A DNA stretch of 64,000 nucleotides, from contig CAJXUD010000010.1 of assembly GCA_913061415.1 (NCBI GenBank), forward strand, positions 90,060-154,059. Reading direction: 5' to 3'. Position numbers and translations under genes: made by a program. Origin of the DNA: an uncultured Oleispira sp. (GTDB taxonomy: Bacteria > Pseudomonadota > Gammaproteobacteria > Pseudomonadales > Oceanobacteraceae). Shown piece by piece: positions 56,207 through 63,947 of this stretch; the stretch's first letter is position 1, and each line of letters starts with the position of its first letter. The notes under the pieces are model-generated. The model was given only the letters and a program-made list of their open reading frames with translations, made no database searches and had not been told where the DNA came from.

Positions 56207-57714
56207 TGCAACACTTGCCCATTTTTCCGATTTTAATACCGATGCTGGCAGCTGTATTTATGCTGCTGCCACCGTTGAGTAATTCGATCAATCGCCACCG
56301 TGTATTTGCCATTGCCGTAATGATTTTGCTGATTATTAGCTCAGCATTATTGCTACTCACAAGTCATGAGCAAGGCACTCAAATGTACATTTTGGGCGGC
56401 TGGCAACCGCCGTTTGGTATTGCCTTAATCGCCGACCGATTATCGACCATGATGGTTTTACTGACCTCCGTACTCGCCTTAGGGGCACTGCTGTATGCAT
56501 GCGCTGGAGACGATAACGAAGGCATGTATTTTCACCCACTGTTCATGTTTCAAATAATGGGCATTAATGGCGCGTTTCTAACAGGGGATATCTTTAACCT
56601 ATTTGTGTTTTTTGAAGTACTTCTTATTGCTTCTTACGCCTTATTAATTCACGGCGGAGGTAAACAAAAAACAAAAGCCAATGTGCATTATGTGATTTTG
56701 AATCTGGTTGCTTCCAGCGTTTTCTTATTCGCGCTTGGCATTCTTTACGGCACGATCGGCTCATTGAACATTGCGGATATGGCCAGCAAAGTTCGCTTAT
56801 TAGGCGACCAAGAACAAGCTCTCGTAAAATCTGGCGGACTGCTATTACTCGTAGTATTTGGCCTCAAAGCCGCCATGCTACCACTTAACTTTTGGCTTCC
56901 AAAAACGTACGCCGTAGCAAGCGCTCCGGTAGCGGCTCTGTTTGCGATTATGACGAAGGTTGGGGTGTACAGTATTTTGCGCATCCATACCGTCATTTTT
57001 GGCGAAGACGCTGGCGCACTGGCAGGCATTGCTATTCCTTGGCTATGGCCACTTGCCATTCTCACGCTCATCATCGGCGCAATAGGTGTACTGGCTAGCC
57101 CAAGCTTACGCTTAACCGTAGCTAATTTAGTACTCGTATCAGTGGGAACACTCATTATCGCAATTGCAATGCAACGTGAAGCCGCCACCGCCGCTGCCCT
57201 GTATTACATGATGCATACAACCTTGGTGACCGGTGCTCTATTTTTAATTGCCGACCTAATTAGCAAACAGCGTGGCAAAGCCGAAGATCGATATGTGGTT
57301 GCTCGCCAAATGACCCATAGCAAAATCATTGGCATCACCTTCTTTATCGCCGCATTAACCGTAGTAGGCTTACCGCCTTTCTCTGGATTTTTAGGTAAGG
57401 TGCTTATCTTACAATCTGCTCAAGGGCTCACTGAAAGCGCTTGGGTTTGGTCTGTCGTCTTATTAGCTGGCGTGGCATCACTCATCGCGATCTCTCGTGC
57501 GGGTACTACGCTATTTTGGCGTCACTCCAATGGCAGCAACGATAGTGACCCCATTCATCCATTAAAAATTATCGCCGTTGTATTACTGCTATCAGCCTCC
57601 CCTTTATTAGTGATATTTGGCGGACCTGTGACCGACTTTACAAACTTAGCCGCCAGCCAATTGCACGATACGACTCAGTCGGTTGATGCATTATTAATAG
57701 GAGGGAATAAATAA
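56206..57714 (+). CDS. mrpD: Mrp antiporter subunit D
   Basis: A 502-residue NuoN-like polytopic protein with about 14 membrane segments. FVFFEVLLIASYALLIHGG, FGLKAAMLPLNFWLPKTYAVASAPVAALFAIMTKVGVYSI and VGLPPFSGFLGKVLI are typical of MnhD. The conserved Glu in the fifth segment (FFEVLL) and Lys in GLKAAMLP belong to the proton path. It is the fourth functional part of the Mrp complex (after A, B, C). TAATG overlap on both sides. Confidence 0.95.
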   Translation: MQHLPIFPILIPMLAAVFMLLPPLSNSINRHRVFAIAVMILLIISSALLLLTSHEQGTQMYILGGWQPPFGIALIADRLSTMMVLLTSVLALGALLYACAGDDNEGMYFHPLFMFQIMGINGAFLTGDIFNLFVFFEVLLIASYALLIHGGGKQKTKANVHYVILNLVASSVFLFALGILYGTIGSLNIADMASKVRLLGDQEQALVKSGGLLLLVVFGLKAAMLPLNFWLPKTYAVASAPVAALFAIMTKVGVYSILRIHTVIFGEDAGALAGIAIPWLWPLAILTLIIGAIGVLASPSLRLTVANLVLVSVGTLIIAIAMQREAATAAALYYMMHTTLVTGALFLIADLISKQRGKAEDRYVVARQMTHSKIIGITFFIAALTVVGLPPFSGFLGKVLILQSAQGLTESAWVWSVVLLAGVASLIAISRAGTTLFWRHSNGSNDSDPIHPLKIIAVVLLLSASPLLVIFGGPVTDFTNLAASQLHDTTQSVDALLIGGNK

Positions 57715-58217
57715 TGAAGAGTCAGCCACGCTTTCGCTTATTACCCATGCCGATACACTCGCTCCTGCTATTTGTTGTATGGTTACTACTTAATAACACC
57801 GTCGCACCAGGGCATTTGGTTTTAGGGGCATTTTTAGCCCTAGTCATTCCCTTGCTTACCTCAGGCATGCAGAGCCCACAACCGAGCTTTCACAAGCCGC
57901 TGGTAACTTTTCGCTACGCGTTAATGGTCATTGCCGACATCATTGTGGCTAATTTTGAAGTCGCACTATTGGTTATTGGCCCATCTAAAAAGTTAAACCC
58001 TGCATTTATTGCGGTGCCGCTCGATATTCAATACGAGCTGCCGATTACTATTCTCGCAAGCACGGTTTCATTAACACCAGGGACCGTCAGTGCAGAAATA
58101 TCCGAAGACAAACAGTGGCTTTATGTTCATGTTTTACACATGACCAATAAAGATGAACTCATCGCCTTAATTAAGCAGCGCTATGAGAAACCCCTTATGG
58201 AGATATTCGAATGCTAA
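57714..58217 (+). CDS. mrpE: Mrp antiporter subunit E
   Basis: A 167-residue membrane protein with N-terminal helices (LLLFVVWLLLNNTVAPGHLVLGAFLALVIPLLTSG) and the conserved cytoplasmic segment FIAVPLDIQYELPITILASTVSLTPGTVSAEISEDKQWLYVHVLHM. This is the MnhE signature. Its end overlaps mrpF by seven bases. Confidence 0.94.
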   Translation: MKSQPRFRLLPMPIHSLLLFVVWLLLNNTVAPGHLVLGAFLALVIPLLTSGMQSPQPSFHKPLVTFRYALMVIADIIVANFEVALLVIGPSKKLNPAFIAVPLDIQYELPITILASTVSLTPGTVSAEISEDKQWLYVHVLHMTNKDELIALIKQRYEKPLMEIFEC

Positions 58218-58480
58218 ATACGGCCATCACTATCGCCACCACACTGGTCTGCATCTCTTTAATTTTAAATTTATGGCGATTATTTAAAGGCCCAAGCAGA
58301 CCCGATCGAATTCTTGCGCTGGATACCATGTACATCAATAGTATCGCGCTCATCATTCTGTTTGGCATCGCATCAGGAACCGCGCTGTATTTTGAAGCGG
58401 CCTTATTAATTGCCATGCTTGGGTTTGTGAGTACCGCAGCCATGTGCAAATACATTTTACGTGGCGATTTGATTGAATAA
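58211..58480 (+). CDS. mrpF: Mrp antiporter subunit F
   Basis: An 89-residue protein with three membrane segments. RLFKGPSRPDRILALDTMYINSIALIILFGIASG is the MnhF hallmark, with the conserved Asp in PDRILALD. It forms part of the Mrp membrane complex and is followed by mrpG after 30 bases. Confidence 0.93.
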   Translation: MLNTAITIATTLVCISLILNLWRLFKGPSRPDRILALDTMYINSIALIILFGIASGTALYFEAALLIAMLGFVSTAAMCKYILRGDLIE

Positions 58481-58510
58481 TCGACACCTACAAAGCATTA
58501 GGAACAGATA

Positions 58511-58870
58511 ATGGAATTTTGGATTGAACTGGTAGTATCGGTATTTTTAGTCGCAGGGGCTGTCTTTGTTTTTATCGGCTCCCTCGGGCTGGCAAAACTG
58601 CCCGACTTTTATACTCGCCTTCATGCCCCCACAAAAGCAACAACACTCGGTATGGGCGGCCTATTGGCCGCATCTGCAATATTAATGACGTATCAGCAAG
58701 GCCACTTAAGCTTGCATGAACTTTTGATTACACTGTTCTTACTGATTACCGCACCAGTAACGGCGCATATGCTGGCGAAAACAGCCATGCATCACAAACT
58801 ACAAATAACCGAGAAAACCGTCGACAAAGAGCTATCAAAGCGAGCAAGAGAACGAAATACGCCTACCTAG
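58511..58870 (+). CDS. mrpG: Mrp antiporter subunit G
   Basis: A 119-residue protein with three membrane segments. LGLAKLPDFYTRLHAPTKATTLGMGGLLAAS is the MnhG signature, and LLITLFLLITAPVTAHMLAKTAMH closes it. It is the last gene of the six-gene mrp operon, which exchanges Na+ (or K+) for H+ and helps the cell cope with salt and alkaline pH. Confidence 0.93.
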   Translation: MEFWIELVVSVFLVAGAVFVFIGSLGLAKLPDFYTRLHAPTKATTLGMGGLLAASAILMTYQQGHLSLHELLITLFLLITAPVTAHMLAKTAMHHKLQITEKTVDKELSKRARERNTPT

Positions 58871-58889
58871 CAGCTGCTTATCCGAATAT

Positions 58890-58924
58890 AAATGACTGTG
58901 GCGCAGCATGTACCATAGTCATTT
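58890..58924 (+). terminator. hairpin after the mrp operon
   Basis: AAATGACT-G-TGG pairs with CCA-T-AGTCATTT around an 11-base loop, 20 bases after the mrpG stop. The U-run is weak. It is the likely end of the mrp transcript. Confidence 0.6.
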
Positions 58925-59128
58925 ATCAAACCTCAATGGCTAACTCTAGCCCTATTGATTACTCCCTCAGAAGTTTTAATTTTTGTAAAAAATCCACTCA
59001 ATGATTGCTATATACAACCGATAAATACCAACACCTTAATAAAATTGTATATATATTAATCATCGTGACGTACAATTTGTTACAAGCTATTCAGAACTTC
59101 CCTTCCGTTAATAATTAAAGGCCCCTCA

Positions 59129-59977
59129 ATGATCAACCCACTGCAAAATAGTGCAAAAATAATTCTTATAACATGTTTTTTTATCATGTCAGGTTGTGGC
59201 GCTGAAGCCGATGACGGACCTCAAGGAGAGACAGGCTTAGTAGGAGAGGCAGGGCCGCAAGGCGAAACTGGTGCTCAAGGTGAAACGGGCCCTCAAGGGA
59301 TTCAGGGAGTTCAAGGTCCAATAGGGGCGACTGGGATCCAAGGTGAAACGGGGCTGCAAGGTGATACCGGCCCTCAAGGTGCAACTGGCCCACAAGGTCA
59401 AATTGGAATCCAAGGAGCTACTGGGGTTCAGGGCAATACAGGCGCTCAAGGTATTCAAGGCGAAAAGGGGGATACTGGAGCTTCTTCTCTTTGGCTATCA
59501 CCTAGCGATTTAATGTTGCAAGACTCTCAAACTTGGGTGTCTAAAACAAAGGTTTTCATGAATGGTTATAAAGAGGTTATTAAAATAGAGAAGGAGACTA
59601 CTAAATCTGCAGCTAATGTTTCAGCACTCGTGCCTTTACCAAAAGGTTGGGATGAAGCAACTAGTGTTACCATGACCACGTATTACGCGATTAGCGAGCC
59701 TAATGGCGATCTACTCATAGACCAAGGTGCAAATGGCTTTAAAGTTGGAGAATTGATTGGCTCGTGGAGCTATTCACCGAGACCTCTTACCCCTGCAGGG
59801 GATGCAAATACCTTATATTCTCTTGTAACAGACATCACCTCAAAAATATCCCCTCAAGATGAGTTGCTTAGTATTGCTTTTAAGCGCTATATGCTAGAAG
59901 GCGGCTCACCACAAGGAGATGATTCAAACCTAGGGGATGTGTATGTAATCGCTATAAAACTAGAAGCTGAAATTTAA
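59129..59977 (+). CDS. collagen-like lipoprotein
   Basis: A 282-residue protein. The signal IILITCFFIMSGC has a lipobox Cys near residue 23. From about residue 30 to 119 there are 30 uninterrupted Gly-X-Y triplets (GPQGETGLVGEA..., rich in Gln, Thr and Glu), the collagen triple-helix pattern. A C-terminal globular domain of about 160 residues follows with no recognised family. Such proteins form trimeric stalks at the cell surface. The Gln/Thr-rich, Pro-poor triplets suit a bacterial collagen lacking hydroxyproline. It is a single gene, opposed by a strong terminator at its end. Confidence 0.88.
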   Translation: MINPLQNSAKIILITCFFIMSGCGAEADDGPQGETGLVGEAGPQGETGAQGETGPQGIQGVQGPIGATGIQGETGLQGDTGPQGATGPQGQIGIQGATGVQGNTGAQGIQGEKGDTGASSLWLSPSDLMLQDSQTWVSKTKVFMNGYKEVIKIEKETTKSAANVSALVPLPKGWDEATSVTMTTYYAISEPNGDLLIDQGANGFKVGELIGSWSYSPRPLTPAGDANTLYSLVTDITSKISPQDELLSIAFKRYMLEGGSPQGDDSNLGDVYVIAIKLEAEI

Positions 59978-59994
59978 AGCTCCAGTTGTAATAT

Positions 59995-60023
59995 TTTCCC
60001 ACTGGTTATTTGCCAGCGGGAAA
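59995..60023 (+). terminator. first hairpin after the collagen-like gene
   Basis: TTTCCC-A-CTGG pairs with CCAG-C-GGGAAA around TTATTTG, 18 bases after the stop. Confidence 0.6.
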
Positions 60024-60040
60024 TAAAACTGCCTTAGGTT

Positions 60041-60071
60041 GAAAAATACTCCTAGCTCTGGGGTATTTTTC
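60041..60071. terminator. bidirectional terminator between collagen-like gene and GNAT gene
   Basis: A stem GAAAAATACTCC / GGGGTATTTTTC (11 of 12 pairs, the last a G-T pair) with A and T runs at either end lies between convergent genes. It fits termination from both directions. Confidence 0.88.
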
Positions 60072-60098
60072 AGATCACATATAACCCCAGCTATTCTC

Positions 60099-60638
60099 CT
60101 ATTCTTCAGCCACTTCTCCTCTACCGCCCCCTCCTTCTTGTGCTTCTAAATAATCCGCAACTTTTGATTCAAACGTTAAATCTGAATAAAACTGCTGTAC
60201 TAGGTTATAAGGGCGAATATCGGTGCGGGCCATTAATGGGCCTGCACGCCCCGTAGCGGTGATATACGCCTTTCCCCCAGTATGAGCGAGTAACAAAGGC
60301 TCAACAACTTCACGATACATCTCATCAGCCAACAAAGAGGCATAACCTTGGTTGCGGTGCTGTTCCAGCGTTATAAAATGAACGACCCCAAGATCCTGAT
60401 AATGAATACCTTTATGCTGCACTATTTTATCAGAACGATGTTGGTAATTTTCAAACAAACTGTAACCTACTAGCGCTTCATTAACGTAGAGTTTGATAAT
60501 TTCTGCTTGAGTACCACGCTGAAGTTCGTCGTGCTTAGAAAGCCATTGGAAGATATTCCACATTTTCATGTTGTTATTACCTAACGCTAATAACTCATCA
60601 ACGCAGTTTTTAACATTGTCATACTCAAATGTTGGCAT
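60099..60638 (-). CDS. GNAT-family N-acetyltransferase
   Basis: A 179-residue protein. The acetyl-CoA-binding segment VVHFITLEQHRNQGYASLLADEMYREV (about residues 93-118), with the Q/RxxGxA-type loop RNQGYAS, defines the GNAT fold. Strand VGYSLFENYQ precedes it. The C-terminus ends in EAQEGGGGRGEVAEE, a Gly/Glu-rich tail unusual for the family. Substrate is unknown. It is separated from the amidase gene by 24 bases and may be co-transcribed with it. Confidence 0.82.
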   Translation of the reverse strand: MPTFEYDNVKNCVDELLALGNNNMKMWNIFQWLSKHDELQRGTQAEIIKLYVNEALVGYSLFENYQHRSDKIVQHKGIHYQDLGVVHFITLEQHRNQGYASLLADEMYREVVEPLLLAHTGGKAYITATGRAGPLMARTDIRPYNLVQQFYSDLTFESKVADYLEAQEGGGGRGEVAEE

Positions 60639-60662
60639 TGACTATCTCTTAGGTTTATTAAG

Positions 60663-61196
60663 TCAATTTGTTTGACTGATATCCGATAAAAATTTACTCA
60701 TCGGAAAATTCTTACCGGGGCATTTAGTATACTCACCCTTTGTATGACCATGCCCTGAAACGTTATGAACACCAATAGAATAATCAGACATTAGCTTTCG
60801 TGTAAGAGCTACCAGCGCATCATATTGGGCTTTTGGCACTTGATTCACTTCATAATTACCAATCAAACAAATTCCAATGCCACGAAAGTTTCGATCTGAA
60901 TTACGACCTGACACATGAGCCCCCCAAATATCATGCTTTTTTCGCCAATCTGACGCGACTTCCCCAAGCTCCAATCCATTACCATTACCTATAATATAAT
61001 GATACGGAATTGCATCTATTGGATCCTTTGACTGCCGCTCTCTATGCACCTGCTGAAGAAACTCAATATTACCAAAGTCACCAGCACTATGATGGATCAC
61101 AATATAATTCCAGCGATGCGGCCAATACAGAGCGCCTGTACCGAAACTAACAAAAGGCACAGAACTTAAAATAAGGAATTTTCTTCTATTAAGCAT
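60663..61196 (-). CDS. N-acetylmuramoyl-L-alanine amidase
   Basis: A 177-residue amidase_2-type hydrolase. The N-terminus MLNRRKFLILSSVPFVSFGTGA carries a twin-Arg pattern (RRKFL) and a hydrophobic stretch, so Tat export is likely. The zinc ligands are visible in YIVIHHSAGDFGN, GHGHTKGEYTKCPG and the tyrosine/histidine region GIGICLIGNYE. It cleaves the amide bond between the glycan and the peptide of peptidoglycan. Its AT-rich composition matches the downstream genes. Confidence 0.85.
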   Translation of the reverse strand: MLNRRKFLILSSVPFVSFGTGALYWPHRWNYIVIHHSAGDFGNIEFLQQVHRERQSKDPIDAIPYHYIIGNGNGLELGEVASDWRKKHDIWGAHVSGRNSDRNFRGIGICLIGNYEVNQVPKAQYDALVALTRKLMSDYSIGVHNVSGHGHTKGEYTKCPGKNFPMSKFLSDISQTN

Positions 61197-61292
61197 CTAA
61201 GATTTAACCATTATTAGTAGTATTGTTAAACGATTCAAACAACGTGAGATGTCTACTATATTAACTATCAACCGTATAAAAATGCGTGCCTT

Positions 61293-61733
61293 TTATGATG
61301 CATGGTTAACGCGAGACAAGGATATTTTTCTCCACGAGAACAGCTTTCTAGGATGTAATGATACTTCAAGATGATAATTTGTATTAAATATAAGTAAAAG
61401 CCTAGAGTTACTTAGATACTTATGACTATCAAGATTCCATGATGAGTAATACCAAGGAATCAAGCTTCTTTTAGCTATGATTTCATAGTCTTCATTTAAC
61501 ATAATCAAATCACATTGCTCTTCAAAAGGGCAATCATATGAAGTGATTAGAAAATAATAACCTTTACCTATAGAAAACTGCCTTTCAATAAAGTAACCCG
61601 GTATTTCCTTACCTACAAACTCCCCATCCTTAAAAAGACGGGTCTTGCTTGGCCAGGTGTCATATTCACCCATATGTTTTTCTAGCGAAAAACTTTTAAT
61701 CTGTAAAATACCGGACCTCCCAAAACTAAGCAC
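61293..61733 (-). CDS. hypothetical protein
   Basis: An open frame of up to 146 residues. It starts at a GTG (61733) inside the end of the preceding gene, or possibly later (MGEYDTWPS at 61673). The sequence has many Tyr, Trp and Phe residues (YYFLITSYDCPFEEQCD, IPWYYSSWNLDSHKYL) and one CPFEEQC pair. No family is recognised. The overlap with the upstream small gene suggests co-translation. Low GC sets it apart from the backbone genes. Confidence 0.6.
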   Translation of the reverse strand: MLSFGRSGILQIKSFSLEKHMGEYDTWPSKTRLFKDGEFVGKEIPGYFIERQFSIGKGYYFLITSYDCPFEEQCDLIMLNEDYEIIAKRSLIPWYYSSWNLDSHKYLSNSRLLLIFNTNYHLEVSLHPRKLFSWRKISLSRVNHAS

Positions 61734-61953
61734 TTATCTTTTTATTTAAATTTACAAGCCTTTCTCTCATCGTATCATCGACTTCTTCTGGCTTGATTCG
61801 TTTAATGACACTTCTTAATACGCTCACTTCTTCTTGTGTAATTTTGCCGTCTTGTTCAGCCAATGAAACCATTTTATCTAGTTCACTAGAATCAAGTTTT
61901 CCATCATTCATAAAACACTCGATTGATAAGAGTGACATTTCAATATGAGCCAT
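61726..61953 (-). CDS. small protein with EF-hand-like or TerB-like helices
   Basis: A 75-residue acidic helical protein. Two loop-like segments (NDGKLDSSELDK and EQDGKITQEEVS) resemble EF-hand loops with Asp/Glu/Ser ligands, but they lack several usual ligands. It could instead be a TerB-like helical bundle. The ATG at 61953 is preceded by AGGAAG. It overlaps the next gene by eight bases. Function unknown. Confidence 0.65.
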   Translation of the reverse strand: MAHIEMSLLSIECFMNDGKLDSSELDKMVSLAEQDGKITQEEVSVLRSVIKRIKPEEVDDTMRERLVNLNKKISA

Positions 61954-61984
61954 AAATACTTCCTATTTAGTTGATTTATTGATT

Positions 61985-62062
61985 ACTTATAACGTTTTTG
62001 TTGTCGGACGCTGAAAGCATCCAAGCCCGTAGGGGCTGAACCACAAACTTATTGCTATGGTT
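61985..62062 (-). other. weak attC-like or structured gap sequence
   Basis: On the minus strand GCGTCCGACAACAAAAACGTTATAA resembles the 3' half of an attC site (L' then a GTTATAA end). The 5' half (CAGCCCCTACGGGCTTGG) forms only a small hairpin, and no good R'' is seen. It is recorded as a doubtful cassette boundary between the 53-residue gene and the EF-like gene. Confidence 0.25.
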
Positions 62063-62072
62063 CTTTTTCATT

Positions 62073-62234
62073 TCAATCTAAATCCCCAATAGCCTTTTTA
62101 GTACTTTTAGGCATCAATAATTTAGTTAATAACTCTGGAAATAGGACGAAGGCCCCTATTTTTGAAGCTTTCGATTTTGAGGAGTATAAAACCAAAGCTA
62201 TTAAAACTATTCCTACCGCCGTATCTTTATTCAT
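62073..62234 (-). CDS. 53-residue small membrane protein
   Basis: An ATG (62234) to TGA (62073) frame encodes MNKDTAVGIVLIALVLYSSK, then a basic middle and KLLMPKSTKKAIGDLD at the end. One hydrophobic helix (residues about 5-17) precedes several Lys residues. The ribosome-binding site is weak. It sits alone between the alpha/beta hydrolase and a structured gap, as expected of a small cassette gene. The frame is too short to be certain. Confidence 0.45.
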   Translation of the reverse strand: MNKDTAVGIVLIALVLYSSKSKASKIGAFVLFPELLTKLLMPKSTKKAIGDLD

Positions 62235-62281
62235 AATTCATGGAGCCATAACTATAAAACACGAGAGTAATTGCTTTATGC

Positions 62282-62992
62282 TTAATATCTATGACTTTCG
62301 CACTTTGAACTTGATACTAGGAGATGGACCAGTTCGGTAATTGCTACCGCACACGCTATTGGATTAGCTTGCAGTATGAAGTGAGGCCCATTTATAGTTT
62401 TTATAATAATATTCTTAAAAGTATCTCGGAAATTATTAATTTTATTTGAACGAACTAGCCTATCAGATGTTGCTTGAATATACCCAACTGGTAAATCAAT
62501 ATCATCTAATGTAGCAACAAGTGATTGCATTGAACTTAATCTCGCCTTGATTAGTGAAGAAGGCAGCGAGAGTACTGTGTGCTGAAACAACGCCATAAGC
62601 TCTTTGCTTGCACTAAAGCCCAAGAACAACAATCTATGGAGAATTGACGCTAAAGGCAGGGAGGTCAATAACTTTATCGGTAGTAGCCGAGCAAAGCCTA
62701 ATAGAATCTTATGTGGCGGGGATAAAAATGTAGCCACGAATATAATTCCTTTCATATTTTCAACACCTTCCTTTGCTAGCGCCACACCAATTGGACCTGA
62801 GAATGACTCTGCAACTAAGATAAAGTCTTCTTTAGGTAGTTTCCCTTTAACGAATTCCGTGATCGTCGTGTAATCCTGAGGCCCCGAAATTGGTAGTGTT
62901 ATCACTTCACAATTGAATTCGGAAAGTTCACCTAGAAGAGGAGAGAAAAGATTTCCCGTTCCATCCATTCCTGGTAATAACACTAGTTTCAA
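62282..62992 (-). CDS. alpha/beta hydrolase
   Basis: A 236-residue hydrolase. The start appears to be a TTG (62992) with AAAGGAATT about ten bases before it. LLPGMDGTGNLFSPLL is the oxyanion-hole region and LVAESFSGPIGVALA contains the nucleophile elbow G-x-S-x-G variant (AESFSGP). The conserved catalytic His is probably in INGPHFILQ near the C-terminus. Substrate is unknown. It lies in the presumed cassette array, after the Tae4/membrane-protein unit. Confidence 0.75.
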   Translation of the reverse strand: MKLVLLPGMDGTGNLFSPLLGELSEFNCEVITLPISGPQDYTTITEFVKGKLPKEDFILVAESFSGPIGVALAKEGVENMKGIIFVATFLSPPHKILLGFARLLPIKLLTSLPLASILHRLLFLGFSASKELMALFQHTVLSLPSSLIKARLSSMQSLVATLDDIDLPVGYIQATSDRLVRSNKINNFRDTFKNIIIKTINGPHFILQANPIACAVAITELVHLLVSSSKCESHRY

Positions 62993-63010
62993 TGCAATGA
63001 ATTCCTTTTA

Positions 63011-63060
63011 ACGCCAATATTTTGGGGCGCTTTTTAGCGTCCGCTTGAGCTTTTTTCTAG
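63011..63060 (-). other. degenerate attC-like remnant after the small membrane gene
   Basis: On the minus strand GCCTAGA, AGCTCAAGCGGACGC, AAAAA, GCGCC and a late GTTAAAA recall the R'', L'' and apical parts of an attC, but the L' half is missing. The last codons of the membrane protein (SSSGR) are encoded by the left half, as is common at cassette ends. Confidence 0.35.
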
Positions 63061-63276
63061 GCATTTTCTATGTGTGATATAGCCTAAGAAAAACCCTATA
63101 ATGAAGAACACTGGCCACTGCCAAAAAATGAGAAAATTAGCTAGTTCAGACTCCCCATCAGATCCGGGCTGGATACTGTAGTAATTACTATATAATTCGC
63201 TAAGGAATGGTGAAGCAAGAAAACTTAGCAGAACAACAAAGACAATACCTGTCAGAAACGCCGTTAGATACTTCAT
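63034..63276 (-). CDS. small two-helix membrane protein overlapping tae4
   Basis: An 80-residue protein, start ATG at 63276 (MKYLTAFLTGIVFVVLLSFLA), inside the TGA stop of the Tae4 gene (ATGA overlap). Two membrane helices (residues about 5-23 and 48-68) are separated by an acidic, Ser/Gly-rich loop (SIQPGSDGESEL), which would face the periplasm if the N-terminus is inside. A longer reading frame from 63297 is less likely because it lies within the tae4 coding region. It is a candidate immunity protein but is unlike known Tai4 proteins, which are soluble and secreted. Confidence 0.7.
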   Translation of the reverse strand: MKYLTAFLTGIVFVVLLSFLASPFLSELYSNYYSIQPGSDGESELANFLIFWQWPVFFIIGFFLGYITHRKCLEKSSSGR

Positions 63277-63821
63277 TGATGCGTCTCCCAAAACCAAATT
63301 TCTTTGGAGTCCTCAAAATCTGAAAACCTGTCAGTAATAGAGTGAATACCAAAAGAGCCGATTCTCAGATTGATTCTTGCCCAAGACGTTAAATCTGTAA
63401 TGCGACTCCCGTTCCAGATGTCAATATGATCCCCAGATCGGTTTCTGAAGGACTCTTTCTTTTCAGATATGGTTCTTTGCCAATAATCTTTAAAAAATAT
63501 GATACCTTTTTTGCCGGATATTTTTTTTGAGAATTCATTTGGATTAACTTTTATGACAGGCTTAAGCCCCGGAAGACTAATTTTCGTTAGTCCGTTAGCC
63601 AACTCTTCTGCTCGAATCACATGTCCTTCTGACTTGTCGTGCCCATGCCAACAATGAATTGCGCCAGGTATTGATGCTGTTTTAATGCCGCACTCCGCCA
63701 AAGAAACACCTACGCGAATCGCACACTGGTTGGAAAAATTCTTTTTGCCATTAGTCATACATGGATCTTTATGATTTGTATTAGTTGGGTGATTGTCCCA
63801 AAGCTTCTTAAACGTAATCAT
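63273..63821 (-). CDS. tae4: Tae4-family type VI amidase effector
   Basis: A 182-residue protein without signal peptide. The Tae4 pattern is visible in order: FKKLWDNHP at residues 4-12, catalytic Cys33 in NQCAIRVGV, GIIFFKDYW at about 106-114, and catalytic His132 with Asp residues in SGDHIDIWNG. Tae4 enzymes cleave the D-Glu/meso-DAP bond in tetrapeptide peptidoglycan after delivery by type VI secretion. A strong AAAGGAG lies seven bases before the ATG at 63821. No secretion structural genes are in the window, so this is an orphan effector. The stop overlaps the next gene. Confidence 0.85.
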   Translation of the reverse strand: MITFKKLWDNHPTNTNHKDPCMTNGKKNFSNQCAIRVGVSLAECGIKTASIPGAIHCWHGHDKSEGHVIRAEELANGLTKISLPGLKPVIKVNPNEFSKKISGKKGIIFFKDYWQRTISEKKESFRNRSGDHIDIWNGSRITDLTSWARINLRIGSFGIHSITDRFSDFEDSKEIWFWETHQ

Positions 63822-63850
63822 TCGTTACTCCTTTAACTCGATTTTGATAA

Positions 63851-63947
63851 GCCTAACACCTTGCTCAACGGAGTAGTGTATTTGGCGGTTTTTATGCGGC
63901 TCTTTGCATAAAAAGTGATAAATATACGAAGTCCGTTGCAGCTATTT
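63851..63947 (-). other. integron attC site interrupted by a group II intron
   Basis: Read on the minus strand the site ends in TCCGTTGAGCAAGGTGTTAGGC-like sequence (two parts: L' complement of 63863-63872 and R' GTTAGGC, rc of 63851-63857). Its left arm CTGCAACGGA (rc of 63932-63942) has one extra base relative to the right arm, like the extrahelical base of attC. An inner 9-base stem TTTTTATGC / GCATAAAAA supports folding. The R'' core that should follow CAAATAG is cut off by the intron at 63948. Confidence 0.7.

Noticed and set aside
59184..59458. Minus-strand frames opposite the collagen region
   Set aside because: They arise from the repetitive triplet DNA on the other strand and have no start signals.
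59218..59485. Regular repeat DNA resembling a CRISPR array
   Set aside because: The repeats are 9-base coding triplet variants of Gly-X-Y without spacers; no CRISPR-like direct repeat exists in the window.
61197..61292. attC site between the amidase gene and the hypothetical gene
   Set aside because: A GTTAAAT box is present on the minus strand but no paired arms or second core box could be found.
62235..62281. Short attC between hydrolase and 53-residue gene
   Set aside because: GCATAAAG and GTTATGGC recall core boxes, but arms are too short and do not pair well.
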